NCBI GenBank assembly: GCA_013138865.1
Contig: WTBY01000004.1
Location: 1-64,000, forward strand
Length of the DNA: 64,000 nucleotides
Direction of reading: 5' to 3'
Origin: Helicobacteraceae bacterium
GTDB taxonomy: Bacteria > Campylobacterota > Campylobacteria > Campylobacterales > Sulfurimonadaceae
Shown: piece by piece, positions 36,700 to 45,614 of the stretch
Numbering within the stretch: position 1 is the stretch's first letter
How the letters are laid out: the number at the start of each line of letters is the position of its first letter
The notes under the pieces: generated by a model
Told to the model about the DNA's origin: nothing
Databases searched by the model: none
What the model saw: the letters and a program-made list of their open reading frames with translations, nothing else
Made by a program: the position numbers and the translations under genes

Positions 36700-37991
36700 T
36701 ACTTAGCTTCTACTTTTGTATCTAAAATTTTAGTTAAAAGTCTATCTTCTACCATTGACATTTGAACAGCTGGTAAATAACCAGAGTCCTTGTACTGTGT
36801 ATATATAGCTTGTGGATCTTGACCAGTTTGTAGTGCTTCCATGTAAAGTGTTTGCATAACTTCTTGCTCATTTACTACTATATTCTCTTTTGCAGCAAGT
36901 GCATCGATAATAAATGTTGCTTTAACTGAACGAGATGCATCAGCTCTAAAAGTTTCACGAAGCTCATCTACCTTAGTAGGGTTTTCACGTAAGTCTTTGA
37001 TCTCATCTTCACTCATGCTTTGTGCTTTTTTGTTAAGCTCTAAGTCAATCTCTTGTTCAACAACAAACTCTGGAAGATCAAAGTTGAAGTGGTTAACTAA
37101 GTTGTCAAGTAGTTTAGCTTTAAGATCACCATATACTTCACCTTTAGACTCAGTTGCAAGTTGCTCTTCAACTTTATCGTTAAGTTGCTCCATAGTCGCA
37201 TCATCTTGACCTGGCAACATTTTCTTAGCAAGTTCTGCATTCATTGTTACTTTTTCTTTAGTCTGAATAGAGTTAATTTTTACTTTAAATTCAGCGTCTT
37301 TACCAGCTAACTCTTTTCCACCATACTCAGCAGGGAAAGTTACTTTGATTACTTTCTCTTCATCTTTTTTCATACCAACAACTTGGTCTTCAAAACCAGG
37401 AATGAACTGCTTAGAACCTAATGTTAATGAAAAGTCTTCAGCTGTACCACCTTCAAAAACTACACCATCAACGCTACCTTCAAAGTTAAGCTTAGCAGTA
37501 TCACCATCAACAAGAGCACGATCTTCATCAACATCTATAAAAGGTGCTTGTGCTTTTGCTAACTCTTGAACTCTCTCAGTTACAGCTTTTTTAGTAACTT
37601 TTTTAAGTTTTACATCTGGAATAGCTTTTGAATAATCATCTATACTGATCTCAGGACGAAGAGCAATTTTGATCTCAACATCGATCTTCTCGTCTGTTTT
37701 CTCCCACTTGGTAACTTTAGGCTCACCAATTAGTTTAGAGTTATCAACATCCATCTCTTTTAGTGCGTCAGCTAAAATAGCTTTTAATACATCGCCTTCA
37801 GCATCTTCAACAAGTTTTTCACCGTATTGCTTTTTAACAGCACTAACAGGAACCTTACCTTTTCTAAAACCATCAATTTTAGCAGTCTTGCTTAACTGTT
37901 TAGCTATTTTTTCAACACTTTTGTTGATCTCATCTTGTACTATTGTCGCCTCTATTGTAGCGTTTGCACTATCTATTTTAGTTACTTTCAT
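36699..37991 (-). CDS. tig: Trigger factor (ribosome-associated chaperone)
   Basis: A protein of about 430 residues. The N-terminal ribosome-binding domain has the signature GFRKGKVP (about residues 43-50). The FKBP-like PPIase domain is at about 150-240 ([27 protein letters not shown]), and the C-terminal helical chaperone arm follows. I prefer ATG 37991 (MKVTKIDS). The alternative ATG 38003 has its AAGGA only one base away, too close to work, while family members begin close to the 37991 start. Confidence 0.93.
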   Translation of the reverse strand: MKVTKIDSANATIEATIVQDEINKSVEKIAKQLSKTAKIDGFRKGKVPVSAVKKQYGEKLVEDAEGDVLKAILADALKEMDVDNSKLIGEPKVTKWEKTDEKIDVEIKIALRPEISIDDYSKAIPDVKLKKVTKKAVTERVQELAKAQAPFIDVDEDRALVDGDTAKLNFEGSVDGVVFEGGTAEDFSLTLGSKQFIPGFEDQVVGMKKDEEKVIKVTFPAEYGGKELAGKDAEFKVKINSIQTKEKVTMNAELAKKMLPGQDDATMEQLNDKVEEQLATESKGEVYGDLKAKLLDNLVNHFNFDLPEFVVEQEIDLELNKKAQSMSEDEIKDLRENPTKVDELRETFRADASRSVKATFIIDALAAKENIVVNEQEVMQTLYMEALQTGQDPQAIYTQYKDSGYLPAVQMSMVEDRLLTKILDTKVEAK

Positions 37992-38166
37992 GAATATATT
38001 CATTCCTTCGTTTTTTAGTTGAGCTTCTAGCCCTTAATTTATGAAAGTAATAATAGCTAAAAATTGCTTCCATGTAAATGAAGCCATCTTTTTTATGGTC
38101 TGATACCTTTTTGTTACCTTTTGATAATATAATTTTATAATTAAAAAGTAATGAGGAATTAACATT

Positions 38167-38331
38167 ATGAATAAAAATACAACAAGAGCTCAAAACAACT
38201 CACTTTTCAAAAGTAATTACGAGATGAACGTAGTAAAAAAAGCTTTCAAAATACCTAATGAAAAAGAGGTTGACTTAATGGAGCAACTCAAAAGTGAGTG
38301 GCTCAAAGAGCATAAAGTGAAAGATTGTTAA
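38167..38331 (+). CDS. Small protein of 54 residues, unknown function
   Basis: A short frame with ATG at 38167 preceded by GAGGA at good spacing. The product begins MNKNTTRAQNNSLFKSNY and continues with a charged helix (KEVDLMEQLKSEWLKEHKV) ending in Cys. It has no signal peptide or membrane segment. It ends four bases inside the 3' end of the convergent RND exporter gene. The ribosome site, an uninterrupted frame and soluble-protein composition support a real gene. I do not recognise the family. Confidence 0.6.
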   Translation: MNKNTTRAQNNSLFKSNYEMNVVKKAFKIPNEKEVDLMEQLKSEWLKEHKVKDC

Positions 38332-40589
38332 GACTTTCTCTTCGCTAGGAGTGAAAGCATAGCAGGTAAAAGAACTAAGTCTGTTACCATAGCGATCACT
38401 AACGCGATCGAGGTTACGATTGCAAAGTAGAAGTTCGGGTTGAAGCTACTGAATACAAAAACCATAAACGACATTGTTAAAATTATAGTAGTAAATATGA
38501 TCGCACTTCCAGCATAGTGCATAACATACTCTAATGCCTCCTCAAAACTATCTCCTCTTTTTTTTGCTTCAAAATATTTCGCAAAGAAGTGAATCGTGTC
38601 ATCAACCGCGATCCCTATTACGATCGCACCTGCGATCGCAACTCCTAAGTCTATACTTACACCTAAATAACCCATAGCTCCGATCACAAGTGCTATAGGA
38701 ACTATATTTGGAAGTATATAAAGAGGCAGTAGTTTAAAGTTTCTAAAAATAAGTAACATCATGATCGAAACTAGTGTGATCGCTAATGTAATCGAGTACA
38801 GAAGTGTCTCGGTTACATCACTTTGCATATGTGCAAACATAACAGTTTGTCCCTCAACACTAGCACTATATGGACTCTTTTGCCACCAAGACTCGATCCA
38901 CTCTATCATCTCTAAGTCTTTTGAAGTGTCTACTATGTTCATGCTAACACTACTTCTCCACAGTCGCTCATTTATATCCATTTGGTCATTTAATTCCATA
39001 CCTTGTGGAAGAGAGAGTGAGTACAAAAGTAGGTATTGGGCTACTAAGTTTTTATCATCTGGAATCTCTTTTGAGCCATTTAGAACTAAGTTGAACTTCT
39101 TGATCGCATTCATAAGTGAGCCTATATGTCTTGCATCATCAAACTTCTCTTTAAGCTCTTTATGGAACTTTTCAACAGTTCTTAAAAAGGCTGGATCTTT
39201 TATGCCATCTTTTTCTTTAGAGTCAATTACAACTTCATACATCATAGGTCCACCAATGTTTTCTTGCATAAACTCTGTTGAAGCTCTAAATTCAACCTCT
39301 TTTTTAAAGTAACGTACTGTATTTGAATCCACTTTTACCAAAGTGATACCAAAGGCTAACACTACGAAAATAGTTGCTGTAATAAAAAGAATTTTACGAT
39401 CGTTGTTTATTATGAAGTTTGTATATTTTTTAGCTAAGTTACTCTTTATTTTATCTTTTAGTTTTATATTTGGCTTTATGATCGAGAGCACGGCTGGTAT
39501 AAAAAGTATAGTCATAACAAATGCTAAAAGTGCCGCTGAAGCCGTTGCGATCCCTAGTGTTTTTACAGGTATGACGTTACTTATACTGAGACTTGCAAAA
39601 CCTACTGCGGTTGTAAGTGAGGTAAAAAGAACTGGCATAAAATTTTTGTTAAGTGAGTAGTGAATAGCCTCATCTGCTCCTAAGCCTTTTTTACGTCCAA
39701 TTGTGTAGATCCATAAAATATGCATAGCGTCTGCGATTCCGATCGCTACTACAAAGACTGGCATATTTGCTGTAAAGTTATTAAGCTTGAAGCCCAACAT
39801 AACTTGAATGGATAGTACGATCATAAAGGTAAAAATAACGACTGCAATACTCATAAACATAGCATCGATACGTCTAAATATAATGAACAATAACACCATA
39901 GAAATAACGATTACAAGTGGCGTAAATAGTGCACCATCAGCTTGTGCTATCTGTATAAAAGCAGAGTTTAATACAGGTGAGCCATTCAAGTAAAAGGTAT
40001 AACCACTCTCACTCTCTGCTTTGACTAACTCTTTTGCGATCGCATTTAACTCTAGTGAAACGTACGGATCATCTGAAGCATTTGGAGTTAGTCTTGCACT
40101 TATGGTTGTTGTTTTAAAGTCGTTACTTATGACACGACCTATAATATTCTCACCCTTTATAGCCACTTTTTTTGAGTCTATTTGCTCTTGTGTTAAACCC
40201 TGTACGTCTTCAAATAGATCTTCAACGATCACATCTTCTGGGTACTCTTCATCGTTATGAATGTATTGAAAGTTTGTAATCGAGTCTACTCTAGCTATAT
40301 AGGGTGTCTGCCAAAGTTTTTCAGTCAAACGCTCAACAACTCCTAATGCTTTTGGAGTTAATATGCCTTTCTCATCTTTAAAGGTAATGATTAAAGCTTC
40401 ATCATTCCCAAAAGTTGATCGAAACGAGTCGTAATCTTTTAAGATCTTAGAATCTTCTCCAAACCAAACTCTATAACTACCCTCAAAACCTAAGTTTTTT
40501 AAATTAACTGATAAAGCGATCACAACAATCGGAATTAAAATAACAATCAACCACTTAAACTTTATAATATTATCTACAAATTTATCCAA
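38328..40589 (-). CDS. RND-superfamily (MMPL-type) exporter
   Basis: A 753-residue membrane protein with two related halves. Each half has one hydrophobic segment, a large periplasmic loop and five more segments; the first segment is WLIVILIPIVVIALSV (about 14-29). The transmembrane motif GIADAMHILWIY (first half) and GIAVDDTIHFFAKY (second half) carry the acidic residues of proton-coupled RND proteins of the MMPL/hopanoid-transporter group. It forms an operon with a beta-barrel and a LolA-like periplasmic protein, suggesting lipid or hydrophobic-compound transport to the outer membrane. A divergent TetR gene probably controls it. Confidence 0.88.
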   Translation of the reverse strand: MDKFVDNIIKFKWLIVILIPIVVIALSVNLKNLGFEGSYRVWFGEDSKILKDYDSFRSTFGNDEALIITFKDEKGILTPKALGVVERLTEKLWQTPYIARVDSITNFQYIHNDEEYPEDVIVEDLFEDVQGLTQEQIDSKKVAIKGENIIGRVISNDFKTTTISARLTPNASDDPYVSLELNAIAKELVKAESESGYTFYLNGSPVLNSAFIQIAQADGALFTPLVIVISMVLLFIIFRRIDAMFMSIAVVIFTFMIVLSIQVMLGFKLNNFTANMPVFVVAIGIADAMHILWIYTIGRKKGLGADEAIHYSLNKNFMPVLFTSLTTAVGFASLSISNVIPVKTLGIATASAALLAFVMTILFIPAVLSIIKPNIKLKDKIKSNLAKKYTNFIINNDRKILFITATIFVVLAFGITLVKVDSNTVRYFKKEVEFRASTEFMQENIGGPMMYEVVIDSKEKDGIKDPAFLRTVEKFHKELKEKFDDARHIGSLMNAIKKFNLVLNGSKEIPDDKNLVAQYLLLYSLSLPQGMELNDQMDINERLWRSSVSMNIVDTSKDLEMIEWIESWWQKSPYSASVEGQTVMFAHMQSDVTETLLYSITLAITLVSIMMLLIFRNFKLLPLYILPNIVPIALVIGAMGYLGVSIDLGVAIAGAIVIGIAVDDTIHFFAKYFEAKKRGDSFEEALEYVMHYAGSAIIFTTIILTMSFMVFVFSSFNPNFYFAIVTSIALVIAMVTDLVLLPAMLSLLAKRKS

Positions 40590-40600
40590 AATAACTCTCC

Positions 40601-41812
40601 TTAAAAATAGTAGCCAACTTCAACAGCTACTCGCTTATGTGCCCCTAAGCTTCTAAAAGCTGTTGGCGTGTCAAGCGAAGGTTCTATGTAACGAACGTCC
40701 GCACTAAGTTTAAAACTCTCACCTACTCTTCGTTCATACTCAACGTAATAACTCTGCTCATGATAGTCAAAGTCTTGTACGACTCCGCCTACAACTTTTG
40801 TATCGTCTACATCATTTAGACTCCACCTTAAACCTAAGAAGAGATCATTTTGAAACGTAACGTAGAGATCTAAGTCACTAAATTTAGTATCATCATAAGT
40901 TTTATAGTTGTAGTACTCTGCAATAAGACCTAGCTCACTTCCATCTTCTAAGATCTCTAAAGTGTGCTCAACACCTAAACCTATATTCATATAATCACTA
41001 ACATTTTTGTTATCAATTACATCTGTATAGAGTGCTTCTAGCTTAACTAAAGTTGCATCAATCACAAAAGTGTTATATGTCATAAACTTGTTTACTAAGT
41101 ATGCGTTTTCACTTAATGTTGTTCCATTTGCACTAAAGTAGCGTTGAGAGTCATAGCCATTTTGCACTATAAAAGCATAGTCTATTGGGTACTCGCTATC
41201 AGTTGAGCCATTTAAAGTTGCGTAGATAGTTGGACGGTTACGACCTTGTTCAGTTTGCAAATTATCGTTATAACTAAGCGCTTTTGGAAATGTATAATAA
41301 ACATAGGGATAAGCTGACATTTTTTGATCAACCTCGTTAGTTTTTACGATCAAACTCATTTCACCACTCTCAGTAAAATAAGTAAGTTCAGCGTTGTAAG
41401 CACCAAGACGATCGTTATCTAAAAAGTCATTTCTAAGGTCTTGTGTGTTAAAAACATCTACAATATTCATAACCTCCAACGCTCCCCAAAACTTTACACT
41501 CTTACCGATCTGTACGCGGTAATCACCTTGCTCTTTAGAGAGATAAAACTCTTTCAAGTCAACAAAACTACGGTGATTATGCTCGGATGCAAAAAAGTCG
41601 TAATAGTCCTCTTGAGCGTAAAGTTTGGCATAAAGATCAAACTCATTAGAGTTATAAGTAAGCTCAAACTCTTGCTTTGAAGTAAAGTTATTTTGATGCT
41701 TGTCACTTGGTGCTTTTATGAAAAAATTACTATCAAGTGAGATGTGGCCTTGTACATTTACCTCAGCAAAAAGAGCTGTACTAAGGAGTACAAAGGCTAC
41801 TATTTTTTTCAT
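40601..41812 (-). CDS. Outer-membrane beta-barrel protein of the RND operon
   Basis: A 403-residue protein with a signal peptide (MKKIVAFVLLSTALFAEV, cleavage after about residue 16). Amphipathic strands repeat along its length (e.g. FELTYNSNEFDLYAKLY, YYVEYERRVGESFKLSADV). It ends VAVEVGYYF, the aromatic C-terminal beta-signal recognised by BAM. It may be the outer-membrane partner of the exporter. It overlaps the LolA-like gene by four bases. The substrate is unknown. Confidence 0.82.
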   Translation of the reverse strand: MKKIVAFVLLSTALFAEVNVQGHISLDSNFFIKAPSDKHQNNFTSKQEFELTYNSNEFDLYAKLYAQEDYYDFFASEHNHRSFVDLKEFYLSKEQGDYRVQIGKSVKFWGALEVMNIVDVFNTQDLRNDFLDNDRLGAYNAELTYFTESGEMSLIVKTNEVDQKMSAYPYVYYTFPKALSYNDNLQTEQGRNRPTIYATLNGSTDSEYPIDYAFIVQNGYDSQRYFSANGTTLSENAYLVNKFMTYNTFVIDATLVKLEALYTDVIDNKNVSDYMNIGLGVEHTLEILEDGSELGLIAEYYNYKTYDDTKFSDLDLYVTFQNDLFLGLRWSLNDVDDTKVVGGVVQDFDYHEQSYYVEYERRVGESFKLSADVRYIEPSLDTPTAFRSLGAHKRVAVEVGYYF

Positions 41813-42564
41813 TTTTTAAGAACACGCTTATGAAAGTCTTTTGCTTTAAGTGAGTTTTTTATAGTCTCATTTTTCCAAACAAGAATGGTCTTTTTGTTGT
41901 TTTGGTGGTTTAACATAACGATCTTACCGATACGCCAAATACCACCTATTTTTTTGTACTCTGAATAAGTTGCACTCTTCAAAAGTGAATGTTTACGATC
42001 GTAATAGTCAACTTTATAAGCCAAGAATGAACTAGGATCTATAAGTGTCACTTGTGAAGTATAACCTGAGTACTTAGACTTTGGAGTAGCTATATTTTCT
42101 AAATATTTTTTACCCTCATATGTTACTTCTTTAGCTGGTTCATCTTTGTAAGTGTACTTGTCAATATTAAAAGCTCCAAGGTCTTCATACGAAAACTGGC
42201 TACCCATAAAAGAGCCTGACTTATTTTTAGAGCTTATACGTTTTACACGCTTAAGTGCTGGTAAATAAAGCCACTGGTCATCATCACGATCGGCGTGTTC
42301 ATAGTTTAAAAACTTTGTTCCTTTAACATCAGCAGGAGAGTCAAACTCCATAAGTGACTTATCACCACCAGAGAGTTCAAGTGTTTTGATCTTCATATCA
42401 CGAACTCTTGTAGCTCCTGAGGCATTTACTAAAGTCATCTGCATAACACCAATAGCATCTTCAAAACCACTCATTTGAGCATCGACCTTTTGTGCTAACT
42501 CATACTGAGTCATAGAAAAAAGGGATGTTACACTAAACGCGATCGCTAAAAATATTTTCGTCAT
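41809..42564 (-). CDS. LolA-like outer membrane lipoprotein-sorting family protein
   Basis: A 251-residue periplasmic protein with signal peptide MTKIFLAIAFSVTSLFSM. The mature part matches the LolA-like family often annotated as outer membrane lipoprotein-sorting protein: MKIKTLELSGGDKSLMEFDSPADVKGTKFL, DDQWLYLPALKRVKRI, and GSQFSYEDL. Such proteins occur beside MMPL/RND exporters and are thought to carry hydrophobic cargo across the periplasm. First gene of the operon downstream of the divergent promoter. Confidence 0.87.
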   Translation of the reverse strand: MTKIFLAIAFSVTSLFSMTQYELAQKVDAQMSGFEDAIGVMQMTLVNASGATRVRDMKIKTLELSGGDKSLMEFDSPADVKGTKFLNYEHADRDDDQWLYLPALKRVKRISSKNKSGSFMGSQFSYEDLGAFNIDKYTYKDEPAKEVTYEGKKYLENIATPKSKYSGYTSQVTLIDPSSFLAYKVDYYDRKHSLLKSATYSEYKKIGGIWRIGKIVMLNHQNNKKTILVWKNETIKNSLKAKDFHKRVLKK

Positions 42565-42582
42565 TTAAATTCTCCATATAAA

Positions 42583-42636
42583 TTATGTTGACAATGTTAA
42601 CATAACAAGTAATCAATGTCAACATTATGTTATAAT
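42583..42636. promoter_or_regulatory. Divergent promoter and TetR operator region
   Basis: Between the LolA-like and TetR genes. On the minus strand TTGACA (42622-42617), 17 bases, then TAACAT (42599-42594) forms a sigma70-type promoter for the exporter operon. On the plus strand TATAAT (42631-42636) lies seven bases before the preferred TetR ATG, so the regulator mRNA may be leaderless. ATGTTGACA (42585-42593) and TGTCAACAT (42617-42625) are perfect inverted copies, and TTATGTT...AACATAA (42583-42605) is a second nested palindrome: likely TetR binding sites overlapping both promoters. Confidence 0.7.
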
Positions 42637-42642
42637 TATTCC

Positions 42643-43251
42643 ATGAATAAAAAAAGTGATACTTATCATCATGGTAATTTAAAAGAAGAACTCATCTCTA
42701 TTGCACTAGAAATGATCGAAAATGAGGGTGTTGAGAAGATCACTCTTCGAGAGTTAGGTAGTAGGGTTGGAACTTCAAGAAGTGCGATCTATAGGCACTT
42801 TAGCTCTAAAAATGATCTTATTCAGAGTGTTTTTATTGCAGGTTTTGAAAAATTAGACAAAGCTATACTTCCCTCTCTACAAAATGATGAATATATTTTA
42901 ACACGTCTTTTCAACATGGGGAAAGAGTACATAAACTTTGCAATAAAAAATCCAAATATATACAGGCTTCTTTTTGGTAATAACTTCTCTAATGAGCGTG
43001 AAGAGTCTTGTGATATAGAAGACAAAGAGATAGCGTGTGGGTTTCACTACTTGGTAGCAGTTGTAGTACAAGCTCAAGAGAAAAAACTATTTAAAAAAGA
43101 TGATCCAATGAAACAGGCTTTTGTAATTCACGCAATGATCCATGGTGTAGCTTCTATGCTTATAGACAACCATTCGCATATAAAAGAGAATTTAGATGAA
43201 ATTTATAAAATGAGTTTTGATACTTTGAGTAGTGGGATGTTGCTTAAATAA
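42643..43251 (+). CDS. TetR-family regulator of the RND exporter operon
   Basis: A repressor of about 202 residues. The N-terminal HTH begins DTYHHGNLKEELISIALEMI and contains LGSRVGTSRSAIYRHFSSKNDLI; a C-terminal WHG-type ligand domain is likely (GCG-like helices up to LLK). I chose ATG 42643 (MNKKSD). The frame is open back to an ATG at 42616, but that would put coding sequence across the operator and the -10 box. It is divergent from the exporter operon and presumably represses both units. Confidence 0.85.
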   Translation: MNKKSDTYHHGNLKEELISIALEMIENEGVEKITLRELGSRVGTSRSAIYRHFSSKNDLIQSVFIAGFEKLDKAILPSLQNDEYILTRLFNMGKEYINFAIKNPNIYRLLFGNNFSNEREESCDIEDKEIACGFHYLVAVVVQAQEKKLFKKDDPMKQAFVIHAMIHGVASMLIDNHSHIKENLDEIYKMSFDTLSSGMLLK

Positions 43252-43270
43252 GTAGAGAGACTCTACTTAT
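43248..43270. terminator. Bidirectional terminator between convergent genes
   Basis: ATAAGTAGAG at 43248-43257 pairs perfectly with CTCTACTTAT at 43261-43270, loop AGA. It covers the stop codons of the TetR gene and of the convergent DHH gene. There is no clear T-run on either side, so its strength is uncertain. Confidence 0.6.
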
Positions 43271-44196
43271 CCGTCACTGTTAATTGCAGTTATAAGTTCT
43301 TGAAGGACAACTTCACATTTGTCATTGTCTATTTGACAAGTACCAGCGGCACCATGTCCACCACCACCATTTTTAAGCATAAGCTCACCAACATTAGTTT
43401 TTGAACTACGGTCGATGATCGATTTACCTGTTGCAAAAACTGTATTTTGGTTTTTGAAGCCCCAAATAACATGAATAGATATATTACACTGAGGGAAAAG
43501 TGCATAGATCATAAAACGGTTACCTGGGAAAATAGTCTCTTCATCTCTAAGGTCGAGAACAACTAAGTTTTTATGAACAGTAGTACATCTTAGAAGTTGA
43601 TCGCGGAACTCTTTGTCGTATCTATTAAATAGTTCAACTCTCTCTGCTACATCTGGCAGTTTCATAATATCATCTATACCGTGATCGTGACAGTAGTCAA
43701 TTAGGTTCATCATTAACTCATAGTTAGCTATTCTAAACTCACGAAAACGTCCAAGACCTGTTCTTGAGTCCATTAGAAAACTTAGTAAATCCCAACCTTT
43801 AGGGTTTAAAATGTCCTCTTCACTAAACTGTGCAGCGTCAGCTTTGTCAACTGCTACCATCATATCTTCTCTGATCATTGAGAGGTCATGTCCCTCTTTT
43901 GTGTAGTGATCGTAAACAACACGAGCAGCTGAAGGTGCATCTGGAATGATTATGTAGTTGTCTGCTTCGCCATTACGAATAGACTCACTCTCATGGTGAT
44001 CGAAAACCAAGTTAGCACAAGCAACATAAGGTAAATTTGTAATAATGTCATTTTCAGTAATAGTTACAGTGCCATCTTGCATATCTTTAGGGTGAACAAA
44101 CTTGATCTCATCAATCAAGTTAAGTTGTTTTAAAATTACCGCACAAACCAAACCATCCATATCACTTCTAGTTACTAAACGAAATTTTTTACTCAT
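43267..44196 (-). CDS. DHH-family phosphoesterase
   Basis: A 309-residue protein with the DHH family motifs: SDMDGLVCAV near residue 12 (motif I), NLVFDHHES at about 62-70 (the DHH motif) and the DHHA1-type glycine-rich GGGGHGAAGTC at about 285-295. Members hydrolyse phosphodiester or polyphosphate bonds (NrnA-type oligoribonucleases, c-di-AMP phosphodiesterases, exopolyphosphatase-like proteins). Which substrate is used cannot be decided here. Single-gene unit. Confidence 0.87.
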   Translation of the reverse strand: MSKKFRLVTRSDMDGLVCAVILKQLNLIDEIKFVHPKDMQDGTVTITENDIITNLPYVACANLVFDHHESESIRNGEADNYIIIPDAPSAARVVYDHYTKEGHDLSMIREDMMVAVDKADAAQFSEEDILNPKGWDLLSFLMDSRTGLGRFREFRIANYELMMNLIDYCHDHGIDDIMKLPDVAERVELFNRYDKEFRDQLLRCTTVHKNLVVLDLRDEETIFPGNRFMIYALFPQCNISIHVIWGFKNQNTVFATGKSIIDRSSKTNVGELMLKNGGGGHGAAGTCQIDNDKCEVVLQELITAINSDG

Positions 44197-44414
44197 CTAT
44201 TGACTGCCTTTTTTTTAAATATTTGTAAGATTATAGAACAAAATTATTAAAGTTTCTCTTTATAGGTAACTATAAAAACATAAGTTATATAAATTAATCT
44301 AAACTAAGCTAAATTTAATAAAATAAAGAATAAAGTTTAATTAAATATTTATAGAAAATGAAGTATTTTTAAGGGTTTTAATTGTATGATACTACATTAC
44401 TTGTTATACAATTT

Positions 44415-44470
44415 AACCAACCAACCAACCAACCAACCAACCAACCAACCAACCAACCAACCAACCAACC
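44415..44470 (+). repeat. Tetranucleotide tract (AACC)14
   Basis: Fourteen uninterrupted copies of AACC (56 bases). Long pure tetranucleotide tracts are typical slipped-strand phase-variation sites. It is about 220 bases upstream of the DHH gene start on one side and about 295 bases upstream of the envelope operon on the other. A 31-codon frame (ATG 44386, stop 44481) runs through it but shows no other sign of being a gene. Confidence 0.95.
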
Positions 44471-44565
44471 ACTTAACTTAAAAGACAAAGATCCCCCTTA
44501 ACTTCTAGCATCACTACTAACTAAATATGTATTGCCTAAAAAACATGTTTTTTGTAAAACGGTAA

Positions 44566-44712
44566 GCTAAACTAGTCACAAAAACTAAAAATATAGTAAA
44601 CAGACTAGAAAAAGGAAGCGAGTACTTCTTCAAAATTGCTACAACATCAGCTAAAAGCCCAGAGCTAGAGCGTTACAACTATACAGATACTGTTAGTCGC
44701 ATAAGTCAATAG
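44566..44712 (+). pseudogene. C-terminal remnant of a fibronectin type III-domain protein
   Basis: A 48-codon open stretch between two stops, with no start codon of its own. The translation (KLVTKTKNIVNRLEKGSEYF and onward to FKIATTSAKSPELERYNY) has the spacing of the last strands of an FN3 domain: the L-E-x-G-x-x-Y-F-F-K-I-A pattern. A good terminator follows eight bases after the stop, as expected for the true end of a gene whose 5' part has been lost. It is probably a relic of a deletion that joined it to the SSR region. Confidence 0.5.
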
Positions 44713-44720
44713 AATCGCAT

Positions 44721-44749
44721 ATGCTTCTCTATAGAGAAGCATTTTAAAT
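44721..44749 (+). terminator. Rho-independent terminator
   Basis: ATGCTTCTC (44721-44729) pairs with GAGAAGCAT (44734-44742), loop TATA, followed by TTTAAATTT. It ends the FN3 remnant and stands only about 17 bases before the ATG of the next operon, so it may also attenuate it. Confidence 0.75.
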
Positions 44750-44765
44750 TTAAAGGAAATTTTAA

Positions 44766-45614
44766 ATGAATGTATCAGAACAAAATAACAAAATTAAAGA
44801 CAAATGGGGCAAACTATTCAAGGGTATTGATGATGAGCTAGAACCACCTCTTTTGATTGAGGAGTTACCAGATGCTAAATTTAATCATTATGAACAAGCA
44901 ATAGATACATTCTCTAAAAAGAACTCTATTTTAATAGATCATAAATACCAATACACAAGAGAGTACGACAACCTCTTTGAAGATGAGCAGAGGTTACCTC
45001 ATGTAGGTAAACCACTACTTTATATGGTATGGTTAATATTTCTAGTTATGCTAGAAGTTCCTACAAACTACACAACGATAGAGCAGTTTTTACATAAGCC
45101 AGTTGTTTCAGCAATGGTAACTATTGCGATCGGTGCTCTTTTAGTTTTTATAGCACATTCGCATGGTAAGTTTTTCAAACAACTAAAATATATTAATAAT
45201 ACATCAACTTACGACACTTCACACAATAGTGTATCAAGAGGTACTAGATGGGTTTATGCCATTGCTGGTTTTATTGGACTAAGCATTATTATGTATGGTC
45301 TTTATTATGCAAGACTTCAATACTTTAATACAATCAGTGGTGTAGATGTAAATGATCCTTTCGCAGAAGACAATGGTGGCATTGATCTAGTTAGTGCAAC
45401 TATATTTACAAAGGTTGGAATCTTAATGCTAGCAAACTTTGCTATTTATATTCTAGGTACGGTTGGATCATATTTTGCACATGATGCAGTTCCAGGTTTT
45501 CAAGAGGCCTACTTCAAGATGCACAAGTTCACTAAGTCATTTACTAAAGAGTATTTAGAATTAAAAAAACAGTTAGACAGAATAGCTAACATTAAAACTA
45601 CAAGGGCAAGATAA
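44766..45614 (+). CDS. Uncharacterised four-TM inner membrane protein (envelope operon gene 1)
   Basis: A 282-residue protein. A soluble N-terminus of about 80 residues is acidic and charged. Hydrophobic segments at about 84-101 (PLLYMVWLIFLVMLEVP), 113-134, 162-182 and 214-235 follow, and the C-terminus is a lysine-rich helix. Charged-residue placement suggests both ends are cytoplasmic. AAAGGAAAT precedes the ATG. I do not recognise the family with confidence. It is translationally linked (one-base overlap) to two secreted VWA-like proteins and an OmpA lipoprotein, so it is likely the inner-membrane part of an envelope complex. Confidence 0.75.
   Translation: MNVSEQNNKIKDKWGKLFKGIDDELEPPLLIEELPDAKFNHYEQAIDTFSKKNSILIDHKYQYTREYDNLFEDEQRLPHVGKPLLYMVWLIFLVMLEVPTNYTTIEQFLHKPVVSAMVTIAIGALLVFIAHSHGKFFKQLKYINNTSTYDTSHNSVSRGTRWVYAIAGFIGLSIIMYGLYYARLQYFNTISGVDVNDPFAEDNGGIDLVSATIFTKVGILMLANFAIYILGTVGSYFAHDAVPGFQEAYFKMHKFTKSFTKEYLELKKQLDRIANIKTTRAR

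Larger units (their letters stand above)
44197..44765. other. Long intergenic region with SSR and decayed sequence
   Basis: 569 bases without an intact gene. It contains AT-rich DNA (44.2-44.4 kb), the (AACC)14 tract, a hairpin AAAAAACATGTTTTTT near 44540, the C-terminal remnant of a fibronectin-III gene and a terminator directly before the start of the envelope operon. Confidence 0.7.

Noticed and set aside
37992-38003. Upstream ATG for trigger factor
   Set aside because: Its AAGGA is only one base away, and the family N-terminus matches the later start.
42616-42642. Upstream ATG for the exporter TetR gene
   Set aside because: It lies inside the operator and upstream of the -10 box; the TetR family start fits ATG 42643.
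44415-44470. CRISPR-like repeat array
   Set aside because: The repeat unit is four bases with no spacers; it is a simple sequence repeat.
44386-44481. 31-codon frame through the AACC tract
   Set aside because: No convincing ribosome site and mostly repeat-encoded residues; coding is not supported.
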